Shown piece by piece: positions 43,340 through 55,261 of a DNA stretch of 64,000 nt (within the stretch, counting starts at the first letter, position 1; each line of letters begins with the position of its first letter). The DNA comes from Polyporus tsugae (lineage: Eukaryota > Basidiomycota > Agaricomycetes > Polyporales > Polyporaceae), in contig JAHRBS010000012.1 in NCBI GenBank assembly GCA_024305745.1, positions 687,001 to 751,000 of the forward strand, written 5' to 3'. The translations under genes and the position numbers were made by a program. The notes below the pieces were generated by a model. That model saw only the letters and a list, made by a program, of their open reading frames with translations. It did not search any database and was not told the DNA's origin.

Positions 43340-44714
43340 ATGATGGAGAACATCCCTATCGACACCTCGCATCCCGCGGTGAGAGAGTACCTTGCCCTCA
43401 TCAGGTGTGTAGCAGATTGTTGTTTCATGACCGCCTCAGAGGTTCTTATAACCATGTGCTCAGGCTGCAGGTGCTAACCCCGCTGTCCTTGCTCATCAAT
43501 ATTGCTACTCTGATGATATGCACCTTCCTGTTGGATCCCAACCTTGGTACGTACCCGTCGACAGAACAGTTCGCACTCTTTGCATCTGACGTGTTCTAGG
43601 AAGAATCGCTGAACTGTATCCCACCTCAATCACACCGCAGCCACATATGATTGGTGTTTACATCGTGGCCCTATACATTTTACAAATCGGCTACTGCACC
43701 TTGCTCGTCTTCTCCCGTACTCAGGAGACGAAACGTGCAATCATCAAGGGGTGCGGCTTCCCTCTCATGCTTTCAAATTGGGTTTTCGCCCTTTGGGCAG
43801 TATCTTGGGTATATATCACGCATTTGAGTGGAATGTTGAACCCGAAGAACTTACTTACTTTTTACTCGGAAGGTTCTGCAAGCGTTCATGCTCTCGACGA
43901 TATGTCTAGGGGTGTTACTTGTATTGCTTCTGTACGCCAACGTAGTGTTACTCATCTACCATGCTCCAACCACGAGGAAGTAAGTCTTTGCCATCAAGTT
44001 TGCCGTTCTCTACCAACTGACAACGCGTGTAGACCGTTTGACCTTGCATTCATCCATGCGCCGGTCAGGGCGTTCATGCTGTTGCCGTTGACGATATTGT
44101 TCCCCTACAGCCTTTTGTGAGGTCACCTTTCCTTCACCACTCGTTGTTTCTGACGCGATGCCCGCGTTTTAGTATCACGATCGGAAAATCATGGTCACCC
44201 GGTGAACCGCAACATTATAGTCGCGGACAATGGCCGGGTTTTGCAGTGATGCTTGTAGTGAACCTCCTGGGTATGTGTCAAACTCTGTTGTCCAAACGAG
44301 ATACGATACTCATGCAATCGTCGCGATACACAGGTCTCATTGTAATCACCATACGCCGCGACATTGTATGGTGTGTCGCCGCAACCTGGATATGCGCAAG
44401 TGTTTGGAGCTTGAAACCGAAGCCTGCTCCAGTCCTCGTGCGTTGCCTGACCTTTTCCTGGAAAACTATCGGTGTCAAACTAACTCGATGGATGGGACTT
44501 GCGCGTGTAGATTACGGTGACTATATTCACGGCTCTTCATCCCTCCGCGCTTCTGGCGTCGTACCTGTGGAGTTGGTTCCGAAGACGCGAGGAGCGGCGC
44601 ACGGGTCCTATAGCACTTCCACCGGACGAGCAGGGAAATCCGAACAGAAGGTCAGCCGGTCCGTCGGGAGAGAGGCCGGCTCGAGAAGTGGATACGGAAG
44701 CTATTTGGGGGTAG
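43340..44714 (+). CDS. Multi-span membrane protein, possibly DUF1774-like
   Basis: Exons: 43340-43404, 43464-43546, 43600-43808, 43873-43979, 44033-44116, 44173-44270, 44334-44437, 44511-44714 (317 aa). About eight hydrophobic spans are visible (SLLINIATLMICTFLL, YIVALYILQIGYCTLLVF, LSNWVFALWAVSWV, LLVLLLYANVVLLIY, AFMLLPLTILFPYSLF, WPGFAVMLVVNLLGLIVI, FTALHPSALLASYLWSW). The charged tail (RREERRTGPIALPPDE) is probably cytosolic. The start MMENIPIDTSHP follows a stop-rich region. The span pattern and the SWSPGEPQHYS loop recall fungal DUF1774 proteins, whose role is unclear; I give that assignment low weight. All introns are GT-AG and in phase. Confidence 0.75.
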
Positions 44715-45401
44715 GAAGAATGGATACTTCCAAGATTTGATTGTAAGTTCTGTCGTACACTGGGTAGTACCTATGGAGGGAAAATGTCGTCTGAGCGGTG
44801 CACGAAACGGTCTCTGTGAATGGAGTAAATAGGAAGTTCTCCCATACGTACTTTGGCAATGTTGAATACGATGGTCCGACGGTGCTCGCTATCTTGGCCA
44901 ATTCCGTCTCGCGATGGAAGCGTTGCAACTACCATGTTGACGCAATACTCGACAACCGGGGGTATGGCCAGTGGGTTATGTTTTTCGGACTAGGAAATCA
45001 ATAGGATTAGAAACCCGTGTCACGATGAGTTGGGAATGCAGACGTGCAGCGGGCCTCTCTTACGCGGGCCCTAAACAATGAATACCAAAAAACGGTATAG
45101 GGACATTTGCGGGTTTCTCGCCACCTCAGCCAACGCCGTGTGCAAGTGGCCGTCCTGATTCCTCACGCAAACGTCAAGTTTGATTCGGAGGCAAGGGCGG
45201 TACAGCCCGATAGCTATACGAGGGCCAAAAGGGCTGCACGACGCCTCCAAGCTCTTCATTGCGGACGTATGATACGTAGCAAGCCACAGTATAATTTATA
45301 CACGCATTCATCTAGCGAGCGATCAGGGTATTGATACGCCAAGGACACTGATATCGAACGCACTCACGTAGGCAACGTCTTAACGAACGAGGATAAGTAA
45401 C
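44715..45401. other. Convergent intergenic region
   Basis: This 687-nt gap lies between the 3' ends of two genes. Only short frames without features. Confidence 0.5.
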
Positions 45402-47084
45402 TCAGTACTGCAACTCTGCCACTTGCGGTTTCGCGTCCACCCTGTGCCCCCCTCCGAGCTTCTCGATCACCTCCTCGACGCCCTTCTCCGCCCTGGTCAG
45501 ATCGAAACCGAAGTCGGAAGTGGGGTGGCCAGCGATCACTCGCTGCTGCGCCTTGCTGCCGTTCTTCTGGTACTCAGCGACGCCCTTGCATATGCCCTGC
45601 AGCGTCGTGACGTGCCCGTTGTAGCCCAGCCCCCCCTCCGCCGGCGACGCACGGGCCCGCGAATCGTCGAAGATGAGATGCACCTGCGTCAGGGACCACA
45701 TGGACGGCTGGAGGAACACGATGCCCCCGTTCAGCGCCGGCACGAGCTTTGCGAGGGCGGAGAATGGCGCGGGGGCGCGGAGAAGCGCGTGCCGGGCGAG
45801 GTAGTAGCGCTCGACGACCATCGCGAACGCGAGCATCACCGTTGCAGAGAGCGGGATGAACGTCACCTCCCCTTTCGAGAGCTCCGTGATCCCGCGGTAG
45901 ACCTCGCCGTACGTCACGGGCGGGCCCGCGTCCGCGATGCAGAACGCCTGGCCGCCGATATCGGGGTTCGGGTTCGTGCTTCCCCGCTCAAGCTCGATGA
46001 GGCGCTGCTCGTAGGCGAGGTGCGCGGCGGAGCAGTTCTCGACGTGGATGAACGACTGGAGGATGTTGAAGATCCAGCTCGGATTGCTCTTGCGGTGCAT
46101 GTGCGGGTCGAGCATGAGGTCGCCCCCGGGGCCATAGATGCCGTTTCCTGGGCGGATGCAGCCCGTGCGCATGACACCATTCCTACCCCCGGAAGGGGAG
46201 CGGTCGGCCGCGCGCACGAACTGCTCCGCCTTCCACTTCGAGTGGGCGTAGTTGGAGAAGAAGTGCTCGTGGCGCTTCGGGACACGCTCGTCGTCGTCGT
46301 TGATTGGCTGGACGAAGAACTCCGGCGGGCCCTCCCATGGCCAGCGGAAGAACCGATTGCTCCGGACGGACACCGAGCCCGAGGACGTGTAAACGAATGT
46401 GGACGCGCCAGCCTTGCGCGCAGCGGCGACGACGGTCTGCGTACCGGCGAGGTTGATCCTGTCTGAGATATGTTGGAGCGACTCGTCGCGCTCGTAGAAG
46501 CGGATAATCGCGGCGGTGTGGAAGACAGTGAGCTCTGGCTCGGGGCCATCGTGGATGTCCGCCCAGGGTTTACGGAATGCCCCTTCGACTGTAGCAGCGT
46601 CTGCGATGTCTACCTGACAAAAGTCCACCTGCGCCGCGGGTCCCTCGAGTAGGTCTTGACGAATGGGACGGCGGATGTCGAGGATTCGAATGCGACGCGG
46701 ATCCTCTCCTCTCGCGATAAGGTGGAGGACGATCCATCCTCCCAGGAAACCAGCCTACGCGCGAGAGATGGTGAGTTCTGAAGGTAGCGAGATGGAGCGG
46801 TCTGTGGGAAGGGGTCGTGCGAGAGTAACACTCACCCCGCCAACCACAATATATCTCCGTCCCGTCTTAGGTGAGAGCTCCTCTGGCGAAAACAAGGATG
46901 GGGATGGGCTGGTCAAAGCCGCCGAACGCGCCGTCTGTTTCACGTCTTCCAGCGTCCAGCGTTTCGGGGAGAAGAGGGCAGCCTCAGACGTCAGCCGAGT
47001 GATCTTGGCGTCGTTGGCACGGACGTAGAGGTAGAAGAGCAGAAATATGCTTGCCGCGAGAGAGAGACATAGTGAGAGACCCAT
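45402..47084 (-). CDS. Membrane-anchored 3-beta-hydroxysteroid/sterol dehydrogenase-like SDR
   Basis: Two exons, 46836-47084 and 45402-46754 (533 aa). Extended short-chain dehydrogenases of this group oxidise the 3-hydroxyl of sterols; Erg26 works in C-4 demethylation in the ER. Residues 1-22 form a membrane anchor (LCLSLAASIFLLFYLYV). The NAD-binding site YIVVGGAGFLGGWIVLHL spans the intron near residue 83, DIADAATVEG and VFHTAAII follow, and the catalytic YAHSKWKAEQ supplies Tyr/Lys. SGCIRPGNGIYGPGG-type sequence (here CIRPGNGIYGPGG) and DIGGQAFCIAD complete the fold. It is longer than Erg26 at both ends, so it may be a paralogue with another substrate. Codon use is strongly G/C-biased at third positions. 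Confidence 0.82.
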
Positions 47085-47685
47085 CTCGACGCAGTTGTGT
47101 GAGGAGTAGGTCCCCGCGTGCGGGAGCAGGGGGATTGAAGGCCGAGGAAATCAGGCTGAGACACGACGGCGGCACTTTCTGAGCGCCCTCAGAGGAGGTG
47201 CCGCAAGGTCCGAAGAGCCATATTAATGAGACCGAGCCGCGGGCGATGCCAGCCCCCTCGTTGGTAGCGGCAGTGGACTGTATGCATCGTAGACATGGAG
47301 AAGCTGGAGGAAGATATGGGTGTGAAAGGAGAGATTAGATGTGCGCAACTCTTAGCTCGAGGGTGACAGGGTGTGAAGCACATGCAGCCAGCTCAATTCG
47401 CCACAGCCGCTCCCTGTACACTTCCAACGCCTCGGGATCGCCACATCCGAGCACCCCGCACATACTCATGCCATACAGTCCGTTCTCCTTCATACCATCA
47501 CCCGCGCCGAAGTTTGAGCAACAATCTCTCGCACGGTAAGTGAGTGATTTCCGTGCTCTCAGAGCGCAAATGTACCGACCCGCCGATTGCATTCCAATTT
47601 CTCGCGGTACTACAGTACATAGTAGCATATACCTATTAGATACCGACCTTACGTTCTTTGACAGTAAACGAAGACAAGAATCCGA
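47085..47685. other. Intergenic, promoter and 3' flank
   Basis: Holds the promoter of the dehydrogenase and the 3' flank of the KH-domain gene. No gene seen. Confidence 0.5.
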
Positions 47686-49324
47686 TCACGCTGGGGCCGG
47701 CGGCGGAGGGGCTGGGTCGCTCGGAGGGGGTGCGGTCCCTGGTGCGGTGGGTGCGCTTGAAGCTCCCGGGGTCGCTGAGGTGGCAGTCGGCGCATATCCG
47801 TTCTGAGCGTAGTACTGGGCGTATTGCTGCTGTTGCTGTGCCTGCCATTCTTTGAACTGCGGCGAGTTGACATCATACCCATAAGCGGCCCTACGTACGC
47901 AAACGGGTCAGCAGAGTTCAGTGCGGAATCCAATAGGAACACTCACCAATAGGAGGTATACGCCTCCCAGTCACTTGCAGCAGGTGCAGCTCCAGGTTGA
48001 CCAGCAGGGGGCGCCGCGGCCCCGGTAGCGCCAGGAGCAGCGGGAGTGCTACCATCTGGAGGTGGAGGAGGTTGCTCGCCAGGAGGTGGGGGCGGAGGAG
48101 CACTACCCGGAGGCGGGGGAGCGTAAGCCTAAACGCAAACGTGTGAGCTCATACACCAGTTCGCGATACAGACCAAGATCAGGCGGAGGCAACTTGTATG
48201 CCATATAAGACTGGCACGGAGAAGAGAGAAATATGAGCGGAGCATACATACACCGTAAGCATTGTAAGCAGCGTACTGGACTTGTGCTTGGTGGAGCTCC
48301 ATCTGTTGCTGCTGCAGGATCGTCTTCACCTTGGCGTGTTCTTCCTGCACCACGACCAGCAAGTCCTCCGTGAGAGCTTTCGCGCGCTGCACTTGCTGCT
48401 CGTCTGGACCGCTGTAGCCCACTAATCAGGGAGTGCCGTTTGGTAGGGAAAAATACGGAGACAGACGTTACGTGGATGTACATTGGTTCATCGTGCTCAT
48501 GGCCGGTCTCCTGATCAACGAATCCAGATCCAAGACCCTTGATCTGCACACGAGTACCTGTTTCCTGTTGGATATACTTGACAAACATACCCTGTGCTGA
48601 AATGAGCGAGGAGGTCAAGCGCTCGGAGACCGGACGTACCGATGGCCCAACAACTTTGGCGCGGACGTTGAAATTCCGGATGGTATCAATACCGACCGGA
48701 ATTTTCTCTTCGGGCCATTTACGCTGCACTAGCGTGGGTCAAGCTGCGGAAAGTTCAAACGCTGCAGCACGTACCCGCTCCCTTGTACGCGAGCTCTTGT
48801 CCTCTACCAATGAACCCATGTCCATCTTGATCAAGTCGTTGACCTTGTCAACGGCCTTTTGAAGAATCTCGTCCGTCGTGGCAGAGATGTGAAGGTAAAG
48901 AGGGGGGTCCCTCTCGTTCGCCTTGGACCTGTCCGGATACCATACGCCCTTGGTGCTGATGGAAGCCCCCGTCTCATCATGGATCTAACGCGCGAGTTTC
49001 GTTCAATGCCACGTCGGGTAACACCTTCAAAGACGGACAAACCTGCTGCTGAGTGGACCCCTTGGTAAGGAGATACCTGTTCCTGACGTCGTTGATGTCG
49101 ATGTCGTGAGTGAAGTCTCCGTCATGGGGATCCTTCGTCGCGCCGCCCAGACTTGCCCCTCCGCCACTGGCAAACTGGGCTGCGATTTTGGCGGCGATGG
49201 CGGCAGCGGCAGCGGCGGCTTCGGATGCGGTTTTGCCTTCTTCGACCTTGGTGGCCTTGGCTGAGGGACCTTCTGCTTCGTCACTTTCCGGTCCTTCCTG
49301 GTCCCACTTGCGCTTCGACGACAT
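47686..49324 (-). CDS. KH-domain RNA-binding protein, KHDC4/BLOM7-like
   Basis: Exons, high to low: 49043-49324, 48775-48984, 48640-48723, 48467-48591, 48252-48411, 47947-48128, 47686-47890 (415 aa). Related proteins bind RNA and take part in pre-mRNA splicing. The N-terminus MSSKRKWDQ and an alanine-rich helix (ASEAAAAAAAIAAKIAAQFA) precede two KH-like units: TGASISTKGVWYPD to PLYLHISATTDEILQKAVDK, and VGPSGMFVKYIQQETGTRVQ to PMYIHVTGPDEQQVQRAKAL. The C-terminus is Pro-rich with a Gln/Tyr stretch (AQQQQQYAQYYAQNGYAP). The acceptor at 48724 and donor at 48251 were chosen because the alternatives break the frame. The name rests on the domain layout; other paired-KH factors are possible. Confidence 0.82.
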
Positions 49325-49685
49325 TCCGGAAACAGGACAGAGGAGAGGGGGGGGGGCACGGGATTGAGGCGACGCGACAAGGAGGACGTCACGGAGAAAC
49401 CAATCTCGAGTGGGGAGCTGGACGGGCCTGTTTGACTGTGTTTGTGCTGTGGCGAGGCGCCGAACGCGAGTTTTTGAGAGACGCGTGCAGCCGTGACGGA
49501 CTGCCTCTTGTCCAAAACACCGTCGTGGACTTTGTGTCCATCCCCAATGGCGGCCCCCCTCTGCTCAAAAGCCCTCGGCGTCGGTCTTTTTGCAGCGGCG
49601 AGAACATGTCGGAGCTCAGCTGACGTGTTGGCACTGCACGGTACGTCGCTATCCGTTTGCGTCACCGTGAGGGTTGTAACGCTGG
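49325..49685. promoter_or_regulatory. Divergent promoter region
   Basis: 361 nt between the start codons of the KH-domain gene (minus) and the DEAD-box gene (plus). A long G run is near 49350. No defined motif identified. Confidence 0.45.
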
Positions 49686-51942
49686 ATGCTCATGCACACA
49701 TTTGCAGCACTCCGCGCAGGACGCCTCTCTTCCCTACGGTTTTCCAGCACGGTCACGCACCGACAGCGCGATTCCCTATCATCTCGGGAACACCCTCACG
49801 ATGCCTCGTACGGCTCGGCGCCTACAGACAATCCAGCGGAGACCCCGCCCAATCCCAATGCCGACCAGCCCCAGTTCGCCACTCTGAAGGATGCTCTTCA
49901 CCCACGCACGCTCAGTTCACTCACTGCACATCCTTTCAACTTGGTCCACATGAGCTCAGTCCAAGCCGCTGTCCTCCCTCTCCTCCCTAACCTCGTCCGA
50001 CGTCACGATGCGGACGAGAAGGACCCGGTTCCCCGTGACCTCATGGTCAAGGCGCGCACTGGCACTGGCAAAACCCTGGCATTCCTGGTACCGGCGGTCG
50101 AAGCTCGAATGAACGCGCTTGAGGCGCACGCGAAGCAGGTAGAGCAGGACACGATGAACAACAGCACGTCGTTGATTGCGCGCGCTGTCGAGCAATACGC
50201 GAAGACTCACGTAGGGGCGCTTATCATCAGCCCTACGCGAGAACTGGCAACGCAAATTGTGAACGAGGCGCTCAAGCTCACCCGGCACCATGACCACTTC
50301 GAAGTCAAACTGTTCACTGGCGGTCTTCCCAGGGACAGGCAGAAACGCTCATGGAATATGGGGCGGCGCGACATCGTTGTGGCCACCCCTGGACGGTTGC
50401 GCGACTTCATCGAGAACGAGCCTGGTTTCTCAGAAGCTCTTCGAACGACGGAAATGGTGCGTGCTCAGATTGGTGGTCGTAAACAGCGCAGCTCACGCGC
50501 ATCCAAAGTTCATTCTCGACGAGGCCGATACGCTCCTCGAGATGGGCTTCATCCCCGACATCACGGCTATCGCCCAGCACCTCAAGCCCCCACCCGAGCG
50601 TCAAACGTTCATGTTCTCGGCAACGATGTCCAAGGAAATCCGCAAAGTTGCTCGTGAATCCCTCTCGGAGAAGCACACGTTCGTCAACTGCGTACCGGAC
50701 GATGCGGCCCCGACCCACCACGCTATTCCCCAGTACTACACCACGGTCCCTAGCGCTGATGAGCAGCTCCCCCATGTCCTCCGCCTTATTGCTGAGGACC
50801 AGCTTGCGAACCCTGGCAAGTCCAAGGTGCTCATCTTCCTGCCGACGACCCGCATGGTCCAACTGTACAGTACGTTGATCACGCAAATTGCCCCATCGGT
50901 CCTCCCTGCTGGTCGCCGTACACGGTTCTTGGAGATGCACGCGAAGAAGACCATGGACCGGCGCATGAGGACTTCAGACTGGTTCAGGGTTGACAAGTCA
51001 GGCGCGATGGTCATGCTTACAACCGACGTCTCCGCTCGCGGCGTCGACTACCCGGGAGTCACCCGCGTCATCCAGATTGGCGTCCCTACCAGCGGCGACA
51101 TCTACATCCACCGTGTCGGTCGCACGGGCCGTGGCTCGAACATGAAGGGTCGTGCCGACCTCGTCCTTCTCCCGCACGAAGCCGGCTTCCTCCACACCGA
51201 ACTGTCCGGCGTCCCCATCCAGGAGCTGACCACCGAACAGCTCCAGACGCAGCTCGACGAGCTCTCCGAGAAATACGAAGCCTCCCCTCTCGAGTTCTTC
51301 CCGCAGCTTGCCAAGCGCACCTCCCGCATGCGTGAGGGTGGTCCGCCGCTGGCCGGGGGCTTCCCCGAGGGCGTCCGCGACCGCCTCGGGGACGTCGAGG
51401 GGAGCATCAAGGGCATCCAGGGGGATCTGAGCCTGGAGGACGTGAGCGACGCGATGATGACCGTGCTCGCATTCTACGGGGCCAACGCGGACTGCTGCCG
51501 CAACAACAAGGCCGCCACCATCGCCGGCGTCCAGGCGTGGGCGGCCGCGCTCGCAGGCCAGAGTGTCCCCGTTCGCGTGCCGCGCGAGTGGAAGGATTCT
51601 TCGCCTATCCGGCGGGGGGGCTCGAGAGGCGGGTTCCAGCAAAAACGTTTCGGCGTCAAGGAGGGCAGGGACTTCGGGGACTTCAAGAGGAGGGATTCCG
51701 GGGACTTCAAGAGGAGGGATTCTGGAGATTTCCAAAGGAGAGATTCGGGAGATTTCCAAAGGAGGGAACCTGGCGAATTCAAGAGGAGGGATCCCGGCGA
51801 ATTCAAGCGCCACGACTCGCGTTCGTACGACCGGAACTCTGACTTCAGCGACGGCAAGCGGGAGAGACGGCCTTGGGAGGGCAGGGGATCCAGGGGAAGC
51901 TGGAGTGCTCGCCCCTCTTCCCGGGATTCCCGCGACGACTAA
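49686..51942 (+). CDS. DEAD-box RNA helicase, Mss116-like, probably mitochondrial
   Basis: Exons 49686-50456 and 50509-51942 (734 aa). DEAD-box proteins unwind RNA with ATP; Mss116 acts in mitochondrial intron splicing and translation. Motifs in order: VKARTGTGKT (I), SPTRELATQI (Ia), GG and TPGRLRDF (Ib), LDEADTLLEMGF (II), MFSATMS (III), KVLIFLPTTRM (IV), TTDVSARGVDYPGV (V), HRVGRTGRG (VI). The Arg/Ser-rich start (MLMHTFAALRAGRLSSLRFS) fits a mitochondrial targeting sequence. The C-terminal tail is basic with six octapeptide repeats. The intron falls just before motif II and is needed to restore FILDEAD. Confidence 0.92.
51676..51819 (+). repeat. Six tandem 24-bp coding repeats in the helicase tail
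   Basis: Six units encode GDFKRRDS-type octapeptides (two GDFKRRDS, then GDFQRRDS, GDFQRREP, GEFKRRDP, GEFKRHDS). They differ by a few substitutions each and form an alternating acidic-basic tail, likely an RNA tether. Confidence 0.9.
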
Positions 51943-52267
51943 GTCTCTGCTGGGGGCTCGAGGGGTAGACGGAGTTTCGGACCAGGTCTTCGTCAGACCT
52001 GCGAGGTGGGACACCACTGTCCTCTCCTTTATACTGCTATGTTATGGTCGGGCTAATAGTACTGCTATCCGCATGTATCGCATCGCGCACTCTGCATTAA
52101 TTATAGACACGCACACTAGCTCATGCATATCACTCTAATGACACCCCATTGCTCTAGATATAGAAATGCGTCTGATCATGCTCGACTATTTGACCAGCAA
52201 TGTAGCTACAGATCGGGACGCTCAACGGTAAAGAGTTGTGTTCTATGTATATTTGCCTGCGTCCCAT
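51943..52267. other. Convergent intergenic region
   Basis: 325 nt between two stop codons. No gene seen. Confidence 0.5.
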
Positions 52268-54514
52268 CTAGTTGCGCTGGAAGGTGTATATATGCCTACC
52301 ATGTCTAATGGGGTTTGAGTCCAGATGCCTCTCGAAATCGACATCGCGCTTGAAGAACCGCCCACAGCACGCGTACACGGAGTGCCAGCGGACGTGGTTC
52401 AAGTGGTAGCGCAGGTCAGCGAGCGAAGTGAGCCTTGTGTCGCAGTACTGGCAGGTCAGGGAGTTGATCATATTGGAGGTGAACCAGTGTCGAGTGCAGA
52501 GGATGGCTTCACGACGGAGGGGTTTGCGTCAGCACAGGACAGCATAAACGAACCAGATAGCAAGCACGTACCGGGGTCGTCCATCCACGATAAGTCGTCG
52601 TCGAAGGCGGGCGGGTCAGGGATGTATGCGCCGCCCATCCCTATCCCGATATACTCGTACGGAGGTGGAGGGGGCGGGGCGGCAGCCACCGCGGGCACTC
52701 GTCCAGGGTTGCGCCTCGCTTGGTCGCGTTCCCGCTGGCGTTCCCGTGCTTCGAGCAGCATGTTCTCGTCCCAGAGTTCACACGACGGCTTGCTCGAGCA
52801 CATGCTCTTCTGGCGATCCCAAAGAGCTGGAAGATCAAAGTTGGCCGCGAAGCACCCTTGGGGGAGATTGGCTAGACGCACCTCCGCATTTGAAGCAGAA
52901 CTCGGTCTTGCAACGGCAGGTGATATGGTTACATCCTATCGTCAGCTCTACGATGATCTATGAAAAGCTGCCATTGAGATAGATCGTGCGAAGAACTTCA
53001 AAAGGCACTCACTGCACATTTTGGACACCGCCGCCAGTTCTCTGCCTGTAAGAGAAGTCATGAAGCGGCGTTCAGGAATCGGTAATGAGGCGGATACTTG
53101 CCTTCGCCAATTGAAGGGCCTTCTGATCGTCCGGAGACCGCTCATCAAGAGGCAAGTCCTATGCATGATGTCAGCGATGACCGACAAGGGGGAAGACCAT
53201 ATGACCCAGACCTGATACTCTTCACAGTTCATCCCTATACGAGCGGGTTAACCGGGCCACGTACACCGCCGTCGCAAGGCTCACCATCGTGCCAGACTAC
53301 TCGACAAGGTACGCAGATAACAGCGTCGCATGAAGGGCATTCAGCTTGGGGGTCCTCCGACTCTTCGTCCACCTGCACGAGCGTGGAACACTTCGGGTTG
53401 GGACAGTAATACTTCGGAAAACTGTCTAGGAGCTTTTGGGTATGCTGTAAATGAGAACCGGTGTTCATAATCAAGTTTTGCAAAGAGTGCGGCCACGGGA
53501 GGCCACTCACCCATAACGTCATTCCCTTCTCCGTAAGGACCCTTTGGGCGATCTCATCTGGAATCCCTTCGGGCCAGTCGTTGACGGAACATTCCGGGCA
53601 CCGAATAGGGAACACAACTGCGTTCGGGTTGCTTGCGCCACTGCCGTCCGGGTCTAGCTTGCTGTTGATGTAGCTGTTGAGGCAGGAAATGCAGTAGCCG
53701 TGGGACCGGGGGCATGGGAGACGCGTTCCAAACTGCATGCGGCCCGAAGAGATCGCCGACTGGATGGCGGCAGCGGGGGAATGAGTGGCTTGGAAAGGTT
53801 CCATGCAGACACCGCAAACGAGATGGAGCTTTGCAGGACCTTCTTCCTTGACCGAAGAGATAGCCGCGGAACCTTTTCCCTTGGGCTGAGGGGGTGCCTT
53901 TCCTTTCCCCTTCTCATTCATGTCCGCCGCCTACAACGGATATGAGCGATCTGGACAACGTCTAGCTCGAGAACGGGACGCTCACCATAATATTGTCAAT
54001 AGCGTCATGACCAAGAACGCTGTTCAACCACATCAGCCACAGCTACCGGACCCAATGATCTTCTGCACCTCTCCGCATCCCGCACTGCTCGTTCGTCGTC
54101 TTGGCCTTCATCAAACTGCTGCTGCAGACGCTTCGCGAATTCGGCATCGAGGAGGCACTTCTTCTCCGCCGCAGCGAGCTTCTGGGCGTACTGCCGGCTG
54201 GCGGCCATGTTGCTGTCCTCGGCGTGCTGTAAAGCCTGGGCCATCAGCGCGTCCTTGCTCGCGTTGATTTCCGCTGCCAGGACGCCCATAGCGAAGTCGT
54301 GGTCGGTTTGGCCTACCGCGTCGGTGCCACTCTTAGCCTGAAACTTCTTCGGGAACCGTCCAGCGGCTAGCGCGGAGGAGTTGAGAGCCTCATGAAGTTG
54401 GAGTTCTTCCGCCGCGCGTGTGTCGTCTACGGATAGGATGTCCTCCTCGAGGAGCCTGGCGATGAGGAGCTCGGTAAGCATGTCAGCGTTTGGGTTGCTT
54501 GCGACCTCTGTCAT
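52268..54514 (-). CDS. RBR-type E3 ubiquitin ligase with C-terminal zinc-finger region
   Basis: Exons, high to low: 54069-54514, 53986-54019, 53511-53930, 53285-53444, 53212-53234, 53102-53158, 53013-53045, 52882-52957, 52572-52826, 52268-52506 (580 aa). RBR ligases accept ubiquitin from an E2 on a RING2 cysteine and pass it to substrate. RING1 starts at CGVCMEPF (Cys199) and includes RCPECSVNDWPEGIP; the IBR has YYCPNPKCSTLVQVDEESED and CPSCDAVICVPCRVVWHDG; RING2 has WRRCPKCAIIVELTIGCNHI with Cys405 of the NHITC motif as the expected catalytic residue. The N-terminal 160 residues are helical and Ala/Glu-rich. The tail adds CQYCDTRLTSLADLRYHLNH, a C2H2-like finger. Intron 53046-53101 is GC-AG. 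Substrates unknown. Confidence 0.9.
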
Positions 54515-55261
54515 TGTGAAGCCCCACTGGTCTGTCGAAGGGACAGGAAAATGAACAAGACGGGCGAATGATGAACATCCGTAACCTTACATGGATGGGG
54601 TCAGCCTCGAAGTGACGGCAATGGGGAAGGAGCTGCAAGTTGGAAGAGGACCTGGCCTTTGGGGTCTACCGTAGCACACCCCCTTTACATAACTTAAATT
54701 AAAAGGGGGGCCGTCGACAATGCGATCGGCTGCGGCTGTAAATTATCTTATCTTATCTTGGCATCGTTGGACATGGGAGAAACAGCGACTCCGAAGAAAC
54801 AGAATGGACCGGAAAGCGAGGAATTCAAAGAGGATACTTCGATGGTAGGTTGACTATACATACGACAGTAGGACCAGATACGCAAGCGTACCCGCGATGT
54901 GGATGGTCATGAGCGTTTGCTTGCCACATCCAAGCGATGATCGTAACTTATGTACAGCTGAACTCTATCTAATCTCTCTACATCCACCTTCAACAAATCC
55001 CTCACTGCCCGCACAGTATCCGGCTTCGACGAGGTGTGCCCATCCTGGGCACCCACGGAAGGATACCAAGAACACCCGTTACTTCGAGCTTAGAATATAG
55101 GCATCGTGAGTCGTGCTCGTGATCTGCAGAGGTCGAGTCATCTCACATGAGGCTACTCTTTTGATGAGAAGAAGTTCGCATCTAGTTTCAATCTATCCTG
55201 AGGACCTGCACCACCTCTACCCTCTCCCATACAGTTCCTCTAAAAAGGTCAAGAAAACAGC
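54515..55261. promoter_or_regulatory. Divergent promoter of the RBR ligase and LYS2
   Basis: 747 nt between two start codons with no gene inside. It contains a triple GATA site (listed separately) and should drive both genes. Confidence 0.55.
54743..54759 (-). promoter_or_regulatory. Three tandem GATA-factor sites
   Basis: On the minus strand the core GATAA occurs three times at 5-bp spacing (AAGATAAGATAAGATAA). GATA factors of the AreA/Nit2 type control nitrogen metabolism in fungi, and LYS2 makes an amino acid, so the site may matter for the gene starting at 55262. The link is inferred. Confidence 0.5.

Noticed and set aside
45423..46549. Long frames opposite and offset to the sterol dehydrogenase (347 and 211 codons)
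   Set aside because: They are shadows caused by strong third-position G/C bias; the minus-strand Rossmann motifs decide the strand.
50998..52017. 339-codon minus-strand frame under the DEAD-box gene
   Set aside because: It mirrors the helicase codons and repeats; the helicase motifs are on the plus strand.
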